Part shown: positions 18,956-28,316 of the stretch, piece after piece | How the letters are laid out: every line of letters begins with the position of its first letter | Position numbering within the stretch: the stretch's first letter is position 1 | Assembly (NCBI GenBank): GCA_023150945.1 | Contig: JAKLJX010000009.1 | Coordinates: 124,001 to 188,000, forward strand | Source: a bacterium | GTDB taxonomy: Bacteria > Zhuqueibacterota > Zhuqueibacteria > Zhuqueibacterales > Zhuqueibacteraceae | Direction: 5' to 3' | DNA: 64,000 nt | Notes under the pieces: model-generated | What the model saw: only the letters and a program-made list of their open reading frames with translations | Database searches by the model: none | What the model was told of the DNA's origin: nothing | Position numbers and translations under genes: made by a program

Positions 18956-20776
18956 ATGAAAAACAACAAACTGCTGGTGTTATTCCTGCCCAGTATCGCG
19001 CTGCTTGCCGCCGCTGCGTTCAGCGCAGTGGCCGCAGAGAAAACCGTTTATCTCCGCGCCAATCAAATCGGCTACCTGCCGGAAGATGACAAGATCGCGA
19101 TTGCATTTGCGCAGCAATCGCTGGCGCGCAGCCGCTTCGAGATCATCGATGCAGCCACCGGCAAGCGCGTGTGGGGGCCGCAAACGGTCGGCGAGAACGC
19201 CGGCGCGTACGGCAATTTCGCCTTTCACTACCGCCTGGATTTCACCGCCTTGCGGAAAGCCGGCCGGTACAAAGTGCGGCTCAGCGGCACTGCCTTTGAA
19301 TCACTGCCCTTCCATCTCGGCCCCGAGGCCTACAACCAGCACCATGAGCTGTTGCTCGCCTACATGCGCCAGCAGCGCTGCGGCTACAATCCCTTTCTCG
19401 ACGAAGTATGCCACCAGAAAGACGGCCGCACCATGTACGGCCCGATGCCCGACAGCACGTTCATTGACGTGAGCGGCGGTTGGCACGATGCCGGCGACTA
19501 CCTGCGCTATCTGCTCACCTCCGGCAACGCCGTGTGCCGCCTGCTCTTTTCCTATCGCGAGAACAAAAGCAAATTCAAAGACGAATATGATGCCCTCGGC
19601 CACGCACGAGCCAACGGCATTCCCGACATCCTCGACGAGGCCAAATGGGGTTTGGATTGGATGTTGAAAATGCACCCGGCGCCCGATCAGCTCTTTCATC
19701 AAGTCGCGGACGATCGCGATCACATGGGTTGGGACCTGCCGTATGAGGACACTTCGGATTACGGCTGGGGGCCGGGCAGCTATCGCGTGACTTACTATGC
19801 CACCGGCAAACCGCAGGGATTGGGGCAATATCAAAACACCTCCACCGGCATTGCCAATCTTGCCGGCCGTTATGCCGCTGCCATGGCCATGGCTGCCGAC
19901 ATTTGGCAAAACGACTTGAACGATGCCGCATTTGCGGGACAATGCCTCAAAGCCGGGAGGGAAGTTTATACGATGGGCAAACGCCAGCCCGGTTCCTGCG
20001 AGGGTGTGCCCTGCCGCGCGCCCTATCGCTACTACGAAAACACCTGGGCGGATGACATGGAATGGGGCGCCGCGGAAATGTTCAAAGTGACGCGCGTGGC
20101 TTCCTATCTCGAAGACGCGAAGAGTTTCGCGCGCTTGATCAACACCACCTCGTGGATGGGCGCGGATACCGCCAATCACTACGAATATTATCCCTACGTC
20201 AATCTCGGGCATTATGCCTTGTACCCGCTGGTGGACAAAGCCTTGCAAGATACGCTTGCGGGTTTTTATCGCCACGGCCTCGAGGGCGTTTTGCGGCGCG
20301 CCCAGGAAAATCCCTATCGCATGGGTGTGCCGTTCATTTGGTGCTCATTCAATCTGGTGACGGATTTCATTGCGCATGGCCTGGCTTATGAGAAAATGAC
20401 CGGTGACCGGCAGTATCAGCAATTCATTCTGGAAAATCGCGACTGGCTGCTCGGCCGCAATCCCTGGGGCATCAGCGCGTTCGTCGGCATTCCCCAAGAA
20501 GGCGGAAACACACCGCAATTTCCCCACAGCGTGATCGCCGACAAAACCGGCCGGGAACTCACCGGCGGTTTGAATGACGGGCCGGTGTATGCCAGCATCT
20601 TCAAGAGCCTGAAAGGCATTCGCCTGTCGCGTGAAGATCCCTATGCCGCGTTTCAATCCGACCTGGTGGTTTATCATGATGATCGTTGGGACTACTCCAC
20701 CAACGAGCCGATCATGGACGGCACCGCCAATGCCTCGTTTTTCATGGCACATTTTGCCAACGATCGCGCACGCTGA
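18956..20776 (+). CDS. GH9 endoglucanase with N-terminal Ig-like domain
   Basis: A 606-residue enzyme that should cut beta-1,4-glucan. After a signal peptide comes a CelD-type Ig-like domain (about residues 28-115, YLRANQIGYLPEDDKIA), then an (alpha/alpha)6 catalytic domain. GGWHDAGDY supplies the paired acidic residues Asp178 and Asp181, and NEPIMDGTA near the end supplies the catalytic acid Glu584. LLGRNPWG is a further GH9 signature. There is no sorting tail and no lipobox, so it is probably periplasmic or freely secreted. The gene begins 15 bases after the PorV-like stop with GAGCGAGG upstream, and ends the cluster. Its presence is the main clue that the first triad serves glucan uptake. 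Confidence 0.92.
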   Translation: MKNNKLLVLFLPSIALLAAAAFSAVAAEKTVYLRANQIGYLPEDDKIAIAFAQQSLARSRFEIIDAATGKRVWGPQTVGENAGAYGNFAFHYRLDFTALRKAGRYKVRLSGTAFESLPFHLGPEAYNQHHELLLAYMRQQRCGYNPFLDEVCHQKDGRTMYGPMPDSTFIDVSGGWHDAGDYLRYLLTSGNAVCRLLFSYRENKSKFKDEYDALGHARANGIPDILDEAKWGLDWMLKMHPAPDQLFHQVADDRDHMGWDLPYEDTSDYGWGPGSYRVTYYATGKPQGLGQYQNTSTGIANLAGRYAAAMAMAADIWQNDLNDAAFAGQCLKAGREVYTMGKRQPGSCEGVPCRAPYRYYENTWADDMEWGAAEMFKVTRVASYLEDAKSFARLINTTSWMGADTANHYEYYPYVNLGHYALYPLVDKALQDTLAGFYRHGLEGVLRRAQENPYRMGVPFIWCSFNLVTDFIAHGLAYEKMTGDRQYQQFILENRDWLLGRNPWGISAFVGIPQEGGNTPQFPHSVIADKTGRELTGGLNDGPVYASIFKSLKGIRLSREDPYAAFQSDLVVYHDDRWDYSTNEPIMDGTANASFFMAHFANDRAR

Positions 20777-20790
20777 GGCACCAGGCCACG

Positions 20791-21105
20791 TTTCAGACAA
20801 GCTGAAATCCGAGGTCCGCGCGCAGCAACAAACCCGATTCGTACACTGTTGCCTGGCACGAGGTATCCACCACCACTCTCATCCAGGTGTCATCCAGGTG
20901 TCATCCAGTTGTCATCCTGAAGGGATCTTGTGAAGATTTGAGTACACTACCATGCCATTCACCTCAAAAGCTCACCGCCGAGGAGGACTCTCTTGATTTT
21001 GAAACGCTGCGCCTTCCGCGGCTCCGCGGTGTAAGCGGCTGCTTTATAGTCAAGAATTTTTCAGAATTATGCGTTGACTTTGAGCGCCTTATGGTTTGCA
21101 TACTC
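20791..21105 (+). repeat. Dispersed repeat A, left copy
   Basis: A block of about 315 bases that returns in reverse complement at about 58520-58812. Shared landmarks in order are TTTCAGACAAGCTGAAATCC, ACACTGTTGCCT, the TCATCC array, GCCATTCACCTCAAA, GACTCTCTTGATTT, GTCAAGAATTTTTCAGAATT and GACTTTGAGCGCC. By eye most positions agree, with scattered changes and short gaps. It has no ribosome site or transposase, so it looks like a non-coding dispersed element. Confidence 0.75.
20879..20922 (+). repeat. 11-bp tandem array inside repeat A
   Basis: The unit TCATCCAGGTG occurs at 20879 and 20890, as TCATCCAGTTG at 20901, and decays to TCATCCTGAAG at 20912. The inverted copy near 58700-58725 has only two units, so the array length differs between copies of the same element, as expected from slippage. 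Confidence 0.75.
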
Positions 21106-21116
21106 TCATCGTGACA

Positions 21117-21356
21117 AGAGGCCAGCTTGACCCCGACGGGGTTGCATGGAATAGCCCACGGGCAGCGCCCTGGGAACCGATGGGATTTGTCGCATTTAGC
21201 CCTGGAGAGGCGGTATTCCTGGCGTGGTTTTCTGGCGCCCTGGGGTGGGGCTTGGTGATTTCTCCTGATTACGGCTTTTCCAGGGCGTTGCCCTTCGCTG
21301 CTACATTTCGCCCCTTGGCGCTGGTTGTCTGTGCAACAGAATTCGACCTCACGTTC
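21117..21356 (+). repeat. Dispersed repeat B, left copy
   Basis: A block of about 240 bases that recurs in reverse complement at 60870-61112. Shared landmarks are GCCCACGGGCAGCGCCCTGG, TTTGTCGCATTTAGCCC, ATTCCTGGCGTGGTT, GGCGTTGCCCTTCGCT, ACATTTCGCCCCTTGG and CAGAATTCGACCT. It contains several GC-rich self-complementary segments (for example CCCCGACGGGG). No coding evidence; the peptide similarity between copies follows from the DNA similarity. Confidence 0.78.
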
Positions 21357-21817
21357 AACTCTGATTTGCAGACAAGCTGCAAATCACAGCTTCTGTGAAG
21401 CCTGCAAATAACTGTTCGGTGAAATTCGGCGACTGTGGTGACCATCGGCGATGGAGTCTTGCCACCGAAATGCACCGAAGTCGCCGGGCATCGCCGCAAA
21501 AACTTTGGCAGGATGATTCATCGGCAGAGCTATTTTGAATCTCTTTGCCGTCAGGTTATTCTGCCACAAACTTTCAGAATTTTATTCTAACTTTGAACGC
21601 CCTGTGGCCTTGTTGCCTTGCACAACATGTCTCCCACGGCTGTCCTCCGGGCAGGGATCCTGCGAGGAGGTGGGCACAGCGCCGAGCACTTCACGCGATT
21701 CTGCGTGACTGACATTACAGCAGCACACTCCCAGGCCGCGAGGCGACACCGTACACGCGGCTCTCCCGGCCTCCCATTGCACTGCCAGGGAAGCACTGCC
21801 AAGAATGGAGAGGGTCA

Positions 21818-22987
21818 TTGTTCAAGAGCGGCAGCACAAGTCTCGTCAAAGACCTGAATCAACAGCATGTGTTGAATTTGGTGCGCATGCATCCCGGCAT
21901 TTCCGCCAGTGAAATCCAACGCGCCACCAAGCTGCAAATGTCCACCATCTCCTACACCCTGCGCGCGCTCAAGGCGCAAGGTGTGATTCAGGAAATCGGC
22001 TACGGTGACTCGACGGTGCAGGGCGGCAAGCCGCCGCTGTTGTGGGACCTCGCCCCCGCTTACGGCCAGGTCATCGGCATTGAGTTCATTCCCAAAGAGA
22101 TTCGCTTGGTGCTGCTGGACTTCAGCACCACAGTCCGTTTTCAGCAGATCTACCCCGTTCATCTTCGCCGGCATGACAATCACCTGGAAGCAGAATTGTG
22201 CCGCATTATCACGCAGGTGTTGGCGGAGCAAAGAATTGCGCCGGAACACGTGCTGGGCGTGGGGGTGAGCATTCCCGGCTTGATCGACAGCCAGCGCGGC
22301 GTGATTCACTATTCCTATGCTTTCGGCGTCAAGGCGCTGCCGCTGCGCGATTTGGTGCAGCGGCATTTTCGCTTTCCCATCGAGATCGGCAATGATGCCA
22401 ACGCCGGCGCACTGGGCATCAAGTGGCTGAGCCGCACCGAGCACTTGGTGCCGCACATTCTCTACGTCACCATCAATCAAGATGCCCGCGGCATTGGCGC
22501 CGGCCTCATCATCAACCACGAGCTGTTCGACGGCGCGCACGGCTGCGCCGGCGAGATGGCTGCTTTTCTGCCCGCGGTCAAACGCCGGCGCCTGCTCACC
22601 CAGGCAGAAGACAAATTCGGCCGCAAGGCCGGCATCCTGCAGCGCCTGCAAGCGCTGGAGCTGGCCAGCATTCCGGTGGCCGAAGTGGTCACCGCGGCGG
22701 CGCAGGGCGAGGAGGCCGCGATTTATGTGCTGCGCGAGATTGCCAAAGAAATCGGCACGCGGCTGGTGCAATTGATCGATCTGTTCGACCCGCACACTGT
22801 CGTCATCGGCGGCGATATCTGCGGCGCGGAAAAATTCATCAGCAAGATCATCCAACATCGCATTGCGCGCCTGGTCATCGCCGACTGCAATCGCAACGTG
22901 CCGGTGCAATTCTCGCCCTTCGGCATTTACAGCGTGGCCATGGGCAGCACCGCCTTGATTCTGCAGCGGATTTTCCGGCCGCAATAG
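21818..22987 (+). CDS. ROK-family transcriptional regulator
   Basis: A 389-residue NagC/Mlc/XylR-type regulator. Residues about 10-75 form a winged helix (VLNLVRMHPGISASEIQ, STISYTLRALKAQGVIQE). The rest is the ROK sugar-kinase-like fold with GVGVSIPGLID and IEIGNDANAGALG. The usual zinc site C-x-C-G-x-x-G-C-x-E is absent: the equivalent stretch reads HGCAGEMAAFLPAVKRRR. Such regulators bind a sugar or sugar phosphate and repress uptake genes. The start is a TTG at 21818 backed by GGAGAGGG six bases upstream. It heads a run of sugar uptake and deacetylase genes and is the obvious candidate to control them, and perhaps the palindromes before the GH3 gene. Confidence 0.88.
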   Translation: MFKSGSTSLVKDLNQQHVLNLVRMHPGISASEIQRATKLQMSTISYTLRALKAQGVIQEIGYGDSTVQGGKPPLLWDLAPAYGQVIGIEFIPKEIRLVLLDFSTTVRFQQIYPVHLRRHDNHLEAELCRIITQVLAEQRIAPEHVLGVGVSIPGLIDSQRGVIHYSYAFGVKALPLRDLVQRHFRFPIEIGNDANAGALGIKWLSRTEHLVPHILYVTINQDARGIGAGLIINHELFDGAHGCAGEMAAFLPAVKRRRLLTQAEDKFGRKAGILQRLQALELASIPVAEVVTAAAQGEEAAIYVLREIAKEIGTRLVQLIDLFDPHTVVIGGDICGAEKFISKIIQHRIARLVIADCNRNVPVQFSPFGIYSVAMGSTALILQRIFRPQ

Positions 22988-23046
22988 CAGCACCATTCCC
23001 GCAGGATTTGCCTCGCTGCGTTGCACGCACGCCATGTGGAGACGAC

Positions 23047-24405
23047 ATGCCAGGAACCAGCCACTCAAAAATCATCGCACTCTTCCGCCGCGCCGACCTC
23101 GCCTTCCTGTTCGGAATCGCATTTGGCCTGGCGGCGTCAAGCGCGGGCTGCCGAAACTCGGCCGCCACCTCCGAAAAAACCAAACTCCTCCTGGCCACGC
23201 ATTGGACCGACTACCAGCGCGCGGCGATCAACCGCTATCTGGCGGAATACCTGCAGCTTCATCCCGAGCTCGAGATCGAGCATCAGAATGTTCCGTTTGA
23301 AGATTACTTCAAAAAAGTGCAAATCTCACATCTCTCCGGCGAAGCGCCGGATATCTACAACGTCTATTCACTCTGGGGCGTGCAGTTGGTCAATTCCGGC
23401 GTGCTCGATCCGCCGCCGGCGGAAGTTGTCAATGACGTCACGCAAAACTACATCGCGGCCGCGATCAAAGGCGTCACCATCAACGGCGAAATTTGGGGCA
23501 TTCCCGGCGAGTTGGACAACTACTGTCTGGTTTACAACAAAAAAATTCTCAAAGAAATCGGCGCGGTGGATGAACACGGCGCAGCCAGGCCGCCGGCAAC
23601 CTGGGAGGAGTTGATCGACATTGCCAAGCGCGCGACCACGTTTGACAGCGAAGGCAACATTTTGCGCTACGGCTATGCGTTTTTGGTGGGATGGGATTCG
23701 GCGGTGGTGCATCCCTTTCTCGCGCTGCTTTACAGCAACGGTGGCCGTTTTCTCACCGCCGATGGCAAACAATGCGCTTTCAACGGGCCGCAGGGCGTTG
23801 CAGCATTGCAGGCGGAATTGCGCCTGTTCCACGAAAAAGGCACGGATACGCGCGGCAGCGTGTGGGAATTTCCCAATCAGCGCGTGGCGATGATGATCAT
23901 GGCCACGTGGTACGAAAGCGAACTCGAGTTGCTGCTGGGCCGCGCGTATGAGGAAACCGTCGGCACCGCGCCGATTCCCCGCTTGGGCAGCGCGCCGGCC
24001 ACCCTGCTCTACACCTGGTTCCTGTGCGTTGACAGTCGCAGCCGGCACAAAAAGGAAGCGTGGGATCTTTTGATGTGGCTGACCGCGGAACTGCAAGCCG
24101 GCAAACAAACCACGCGCCTGGGAGATTTCTTCTGCACAACGCTGAAGGCGCTGCCCGGCCGCAAGATCGACATTGCGAATCATCAAGACGAGCTGAACGA
24201 TTTGTATACTTCGGCATTTGTGAAAGAATTGGAGAACTCGATCACCGAGCCGAACCTCGATCAGGGCCAGGAGATCAAAATGATTCTGATGAATGCGATT
24301 GTCGATGCCTGGCACGGCAAACGTGGCGCGCCGGAGGCGCTGAACTACGCCGCGAAAAAGATCGATTACATCCTGCGGGAGTTTGTCACGCGCGGAAATG
24401 ACTGA
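23047..24405 (+). CDS. ABC sugar-binding lipoprotein
   Basis: A 452-residue family 1 extracellular solute-binding protein (MalE/UgpB type). The signal sequence ends in AASSAGC, a lipobox, so the mature protein is tethered to a membrane. KLLLATHWTDYQRAAINRYL, EIEHQNVPFEDYFKKV and GEIWGIPGELDNYCLVYNKK follow the family pattern closely. It should capture a mono- or oligosaccharide for the two permeases at 27353 and 28317. GGAG precedes the ATG at 23047; a longer open frame that overlaps the ROK gene is rejected. The specific sugar cannot be read from sequence, though the deacetylase genes nearby hint at an N-acetylated or acetylated sugar. Confidence 0.88.
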   Translation: MPGTSHSKIIALFRRADLAFLFGIAFGLAASSAGCRNSAATSEKTKLLLATHWTDYQRAAINRYLAEYLQLHPELEIEHQNVPFEDYFKKVQISHLSGEAPDIYNVYSLWGVQLVNSGVLDPPPAEVVNDVTQNYIAAAIKGVTINGEIWGIPGELDNYCLVYNKKILKEIGAVDEHGAARPPATWEELIDIAKRATTFDSEGNILRYGYAFLVGWDSAVVHPFLALLYSNGGRFLTADGKQCAFNGPQGVAALQAELRLFHEKGTDTRGSVWEFPNQRVAMMIMATWYESELELLLGRAYEETVGTAPIPRLGSAPATLLYTWFLCVDSRSRHKKEAWDLLMWLTAELQAGKQTTRLGDFFCTTLKALPGRKIDIANHQDELNDLYTSAFVKELENSITEPNLDQGQEIKMILMNAIVDAWHGKRGAPEALNYAAKKIDYILREFVTRGND

Positions 24406-24558
24406 GGTTGAATCGTCCTGCAAAGAACAGAAGATCGTCCCCAGGTATTCAACAGGTCCCTGCGGGATGACGGCGGGACGACAAGTCAAATGAGCCACAA
24501 GAACAAATCACAGTAACGGCGCACTGGCCGTTTGATCATCACAGATGAGAGAAAGACG

Positions 24559-27291
24559 ATGCGAAGTTATCATGCTGTCTTGCGTGCTTGCCTGCCGCTG
24601 TTCTTCCTGTTCCCCGTTCACAGTTCATCTCAATCCGGCGAAGTCTATCTCGTGCTCGGCTCAGACACCGCGATTTGGGAGGGCATGAATACCAACCGCT
24701 ATCATTGCACCTACAATCTCAGTCTTTTCACTGATCCCGCCCGCAATGCTTATCAAGTGATGAATCCCGCGTTGCGCGCCCGATTTGTGGATTCCTACGG
24801 CCAGCCGATGAAACTCACCTGGTGGATGATGGCCGGCAACATCTTTCGCCATGCCACCAACACCAACGTGCCGGTGCCCAACACCATGACGCTGTACTTG
24901 ATGAAAAAGTATCACGGTGAAAATGTCCTGCAAAACGGCGATGAACTGTCGCTGCATTATCATACCTTCGCCTGGACCGATTATGATGGCGACGGCACGT
25001 ATTGGTGGAATCAAGCGTTGGGCTTCAACGAATGCCGCGACGATTTCGACTTCACGCTGGCGCAATACCTGCTCGAAGAAAATGTCTTTCCGGTTTCCTT
25101 TCGCAGCGGCTGGCATTACATGGACAATGACTGGCAGCACCGGCTCGACGAGTTGCTGCCGTACAGTTTGCACAATGATTATCCCAACGTGCGCAGAGAT
25201 ACCACTGAGCCGCTCGACAATACGTTCGACTGGTCGCAAGCGTCTGCGGAGTTTGTGCCTTTTCGCCCCTCGCCTGAAAATTACCAGCTTCCCGGCAACG
25301 GCCCGGGCTGGAATGTGCGTTCCGATTACTTCACGGCCGTGCAAAATCACGGCCTGCTCGATTCGATATTTGCGAAGGCCGGGCGTGGTATAGATCAAGT
25401 CGTTTGTTTGTGGGCGCATCTGCCGGAAACGGATTTTTTGCAAAACCTCGAGATCATCAACAGCCTGGCGCATCAGGCAGCGCAGCGCTATCCCGATGTC
25501 AAATTCCGCTATTGCACCGCGATTGAAGCCATGCAACGCTGGCGCAAATCCCAGGACGCTGTTGCTCCGCAGGTGGCCTTTCACGAGGAAGCAGACGGCG
25601 ATCAGGTGGGATTCACCATTGCTAGCGATGAACCTATTTTTCAACGCACGCCCTTCGTCGCAGTGAAGGACACCTATGAGAGATATCTCGTCGTTCCCTG
25701 TGAAGCAGTGGGGACAAACACATGGCGAACCACCGCGTCGTTTGCGCGCAGCACTTTGGCAAAAGCCGGCGTCGCGCTGTGCGACACCATGGGCAATCAA
25801 ACGACGCGCTTCATCAACTTCTTGCCGGATGACATTTACGTTGATAATCGCGACGACGGTTTTGCGGAGCTGCGCGGCAATTGGACAACCACCAGCATCG
25901 CAGCGTGGGGAATTGACAGCCGCGTCGCTACCGTGGCGCCGCGTGATTCGGCGGCCGTAAAGTGGAGCGCCGCGCTGGCGCAGCCGTGCCGATACAATCT
26001 CTTCGTGCAAGTCCCGCCGGTGCAAAATCCTGCTGCCAATATCGAATTCACCGTTCGCCAGCAAGCGCAGGAAATCGGCATCGTACGATTCTCCGAGCCG
26101 CTGCCTTCGGGCCAATGGCTCTATCTCCGCACCATTTTTCTGAATGGCGCCGGCGTACTGGAAATTGAAATGAAAGCCGTCGGCGACGCCCAATCTGCTC
26201 GGACGATCGCTGCCGATGTGGTGAAGATTTCGGCGCTGGTTCGAGATCGTGATGTGCACGTGACGCCGAATTTCGTGGATCTGGGCCCGGTCAGCGCAGA
26301 AGACACGGTCGCATTCGAAATCACCGCCACCAATCGCGGCGTTGGCGATCTTACCGTGCATGGCATCTCTTCCATTCAACAGAGATCATTTGTCTTTGCG
26401 GAATTTCCGGCGGTGATTCCCGCAATGGCGAGCCAGTCCTTTGCCATGCGCTTTCATTCCTCTGATTTGGGCGGTAACCTCGACACGCTGTTGCTCACCA
26501 GCGACGATCCCGTGCGGCCGCAATTGACGATTCCGGTCGCCGCCGAGGTTCAGCCCTATTTTGTCATCGTGGACAACGAAGAGGCTGCGCAATACCATGA
26601 AACCGGTGATTGGCGCTACAGCGTTGCGCAAGCATACGGCCAGACCAGCCGCTATGCTTTTCTCTCGCAAAGGCCGTTTGCCAGCGCGCGTTTCACCACG
26701 ACGGTCAAGAAATCGGGATTCTATGATGTCTTTGAAATCGTCCCGACTACTGTCAACGCCTCCAATTACGCACTTTATGAGATCAAAACTCCCAACGCGC
26801 CAATGGACTCGGTCTACCTCGATCAGAATGAGGGCAGCGGTGATTGGATTTTGCTGGGCCGCTATCAATTGCCGGCTGGTGCGGTGATCGAAGTGAAAGT
26901 CAGCGACACCGGCGCAAGCACGGCCGGAGATGTGTTGCGCGCCGATGCGATCAAGGTTGCGCTCTTTCAAGAAATCTCCTCTGTGGATGAGCTTGCTGCT
27001 GGCGATGTACCTGCAGATTTTGAACTGTTGCAGAATTACCCCAATCCCTTCAATCCCGCAACAACGATTGAATACCATATTCCTCAAACTGCCCAGGTTC
27101 AACTCGCGATCTTCGATGCCATGGGCAAACGCGTACGCAATCTCGTCGAGGCGCAACAGCAACCGGGGCGACATCGAATTGCCTGGGACGCGCGCAACGA
27201 GGCCGGCGCGCCGGTGGCCTCCGGCGTCTATTTCTACCGCATGCGGGCAGGAGAGTTTGTCGACCAGAAGAAAATGATCTTGTTGCAGTAG
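24559..27291 (+). CDS. Sorted, deacetylase-like protein with golvesin-type domains
   Basis: A 910-residue secreted protein. After the signal peptide, residues about 28-330 resemble a polysaccharide-deacetylase-like barrel: GEVYLVLGSDTAIWEG begins it and DELSLHYHTFAW supplies a His133-x-His135 pair, but the classical NodB motifs are not clear. Two golvesin/xanthan-lyase-like beta domains follow (YVDNRDDGFAELRGNW and VIVDNEEAAQYHETGDW), with an abnormal-spindle-type Ig-like domain between them. The C-terminus is a canonical sorting module, QNYPNPFNPATTIEYHI. It sits inside the ABC operon, between the binding protein and the permeases, so it probably acts at the cell surface on the polymer whose sugars are imported. 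Start at 24559 because of the signal peptide; the upstream in-frame TTG at 24532 is less likely. Confidence 0.7.
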   Translation: MRSYHAVLRACLPLFFLFPVHSSSQSGEVYLVLGSDTAIWEGMNTNRYHCTYNLSLFTDPARNAYQVMNPALRARFVDSYGQPMKLTWWMMAGNIFRHATNTNVPVPNTMTLYLMKKYHGENVLQNGDELSLHYHTFAWTDYDGDGTYWWNQALGFNECRDDFDFTLAQYLLEENVFPVSFRSGWHYMDNDWQHRLDELLPYSLHNDYPNVRRDTTEPLDNTFDWSQASAEFVPFRPSPENYQLPGNGPGWNVRSDYFTAVQNHGLLDSIFAKAGRGIDQVVCLWAHLPETDFLQNLEIINSLAHQAAQRYPDVKFRYCTAIEAMQRWRKSQDAVAPQVAFHEEADGDQVGFTIASDEPIFQRTPFVAVKDTYERYLVVPCEAVGTNTWRTTASFARSTLAKAGVALCDTMGNQTTRFINFLPDDIYVDNRDDGFAELRGNWTTTSIAAWGIDSRVATVAPRDSAAVKWSAALAQPCRYNLFVQVPPVQNPAANIEFTVRQQAQEIGIVRFSEPLPSGQWLYLRTIFLNGAGVLEIEMKAVGDAQSARTIAADVVKISALVRDRDVHVTPNFVDLGPVSAEDTVAFEITATNRGVGDLTVHGISSIQQRSFVFAEFPAVIPAMASQSFAMRFHSSDLGGNLDTLLLTSDDPVRPQLTIPVAAEVQPYFVIVDNEEAAQYHETGDWRYSVAQAYGQTSRYAFLSQRPFASARFTTTVKKSGFYDVFEIVPTTVNASNYALYEIKTPNAPMDSVYLDQNEGSGDWILLGRYQLPAGAVIEVKVSDTGASTAGDVLRADAIKVALFQEISSVDELAAGDVPADFELLQNYPNPFNPATTIEYHIPQTAQVQLAIFDAMGKRVRNLVEAQQQPGRHRIAWDARNEAGAPVASGVYFYRMRAGEFVDQKKMILLQ

Positions 27292-27352
27292 GATAACTGA
27301 AATGCGGTGAGAAGCAATTCCACTTCGCACCAAACTCAAGAACGAAAGCGTT

Positions 27353-28222
27353 ATGACTGGCTTCGGAAGATTCATGAAACACGTCGCTCTCAGCCTCGGC
27401 GCCTTGTTGATCTTGACGCCGATGCTGTGGCTGTTCGTCTCCTCGCTGAAGACGACGCCGGAAATCATCGCGCGGCCGCCGGTGTGGCTGCCCGGCGTTC
27501 CGCAATGGCACAACTACCTGCGCGTGTTTGCGGAGATTCCGATGCTGAGCTACTATGTCAACAGCCTGCTGGTTGCCGGCAGCGTCAGCCTCATCGTCCT
27601 GCTCACCAGCTCGCTAGCCGGCTATGCCCTGGGCAAATTCAAGTTTCCCGGCAGAGACCTGATCTTCAAGGGCATCCTGGCAACGATGATGATTCCCTCG
27701 ATTCTCTTCATCATTCCGATGTACTACCTCATGCTGCGTGTGCCGTTCGCCGGCGGCAATGACTTCGCGGGTTTGGGCGGCTCGGGATTTTTGCATTCAC
27801 ACCTGTCGCTCATTTTTCCTTTTGTCGTGAGCGCCTGGGGAATTTTTCTGCTGCGGCAATTTTTCATGAGCGTGCCTGACGATCTCCTGTCCGCGGCACG
27901 CATCGACGGCTGTTCGGAATTTCGCATCTACTGGCAAGTCGCGTTGCCGCATGCCAAACCGGCTCTGGCCACGCTGGCTATTTTCACTTTTGTCGGCCAG
28001 TGGAATAGTTTTCTTTGGCCGCTGGTCATCACCACTTCCGCGCCCGAGTTGACCACGGTGCCGGTCGGCTTGCAAATGCTGCAAGTCGCCTTCAATCCTT
28101 CGATCAATTTGCATTTGATCTTTGCGGGCATCGTGCTGGGCACTGTTCCGGCCGTGATTCTCTTTCTGTTGTTGCAGCGCTATTACGTCCAAGGCATTAC
28201 CTTGACGGGGTTGAAAGAATAG
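27353..28222 (+). CDS. ABC sugar permease, MalG-type
   Basis: A 289-residue inner membrane protein with about six transmembrane segments. The EAA loop that contacts the ATPase reads LLSAARIDGCSEFRIYWQVA followed by LPHAKP, and the C-terminus RYYVQGITLTGLKE is typical of MalG-like subunits. It should form a heterodimer with the next gene's product and move the sugar delivered by the lipoprotein at 23047. No ATPase gene lies in the window, so a shared MsmX/UgpC-like ATPase encoded elsewhere is expected. The ribosome site before 27353 is weak; an ATG at 27374 is possible. Confidence 0.9.
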   Translation: MTGFGRFMKHVALSLGALLILTPMLWLFVSSLKTTPEIIARPPVWLPGVPQWHNYLRVFAEIPMLSYYVNSLLVAGSVSLIVLLTSSLAGYALGKFKFPGRDLIFKGILATMMIPSILFIIPMYYLMLRVPFAGGNDFAGLGGSGFLHSHLSLIFPFVVSAWGIFLLRQFFMSVPDDLLSAARIDGCSEFRIYWQVALPHAKPALATLAIFTFVGQWNSFLWPLVITTSAPELTTVPVGLQMLQVAFNPSINLHLIFAGIVLGTVPAVILFLLLQRYYVQGITLTGLKE

Positions 28223-28316
28223 CATTCTCTATCGCCGCGGCCTCTTGTGGCCCGTTACTGAAATCAAAAAAGCGTAATTGCAGCAGCGCCCCGCACGGAA
28301 GCAAGCAGACCCAACG

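Larger units (their letters stand above)
20777..21817. repeat. Gene-free repeat-rich block
   Basis: About 1 kb between the GH9 gene and the ROK regulator. It holds a copy of repeat A (20791-21105), a copy of repeat B (21117-21356), and a partial second copy of the end of repeat A (about 21558-21610). Open frames here match the repeats' other copies only because the DNA repeats, so I do not call them genes. No tRNA or small RNA is recognised. Confidence 0.7.

Noticed and set aside
20887-21398. Two frames in the repeat block whose peptides resemble frames at 58484-58687 and 60968-61171
   Set aside because: The similarity is explained by the repeats at DNA level; there is no ribosome site and the frames do not cover the same extent in both copies.
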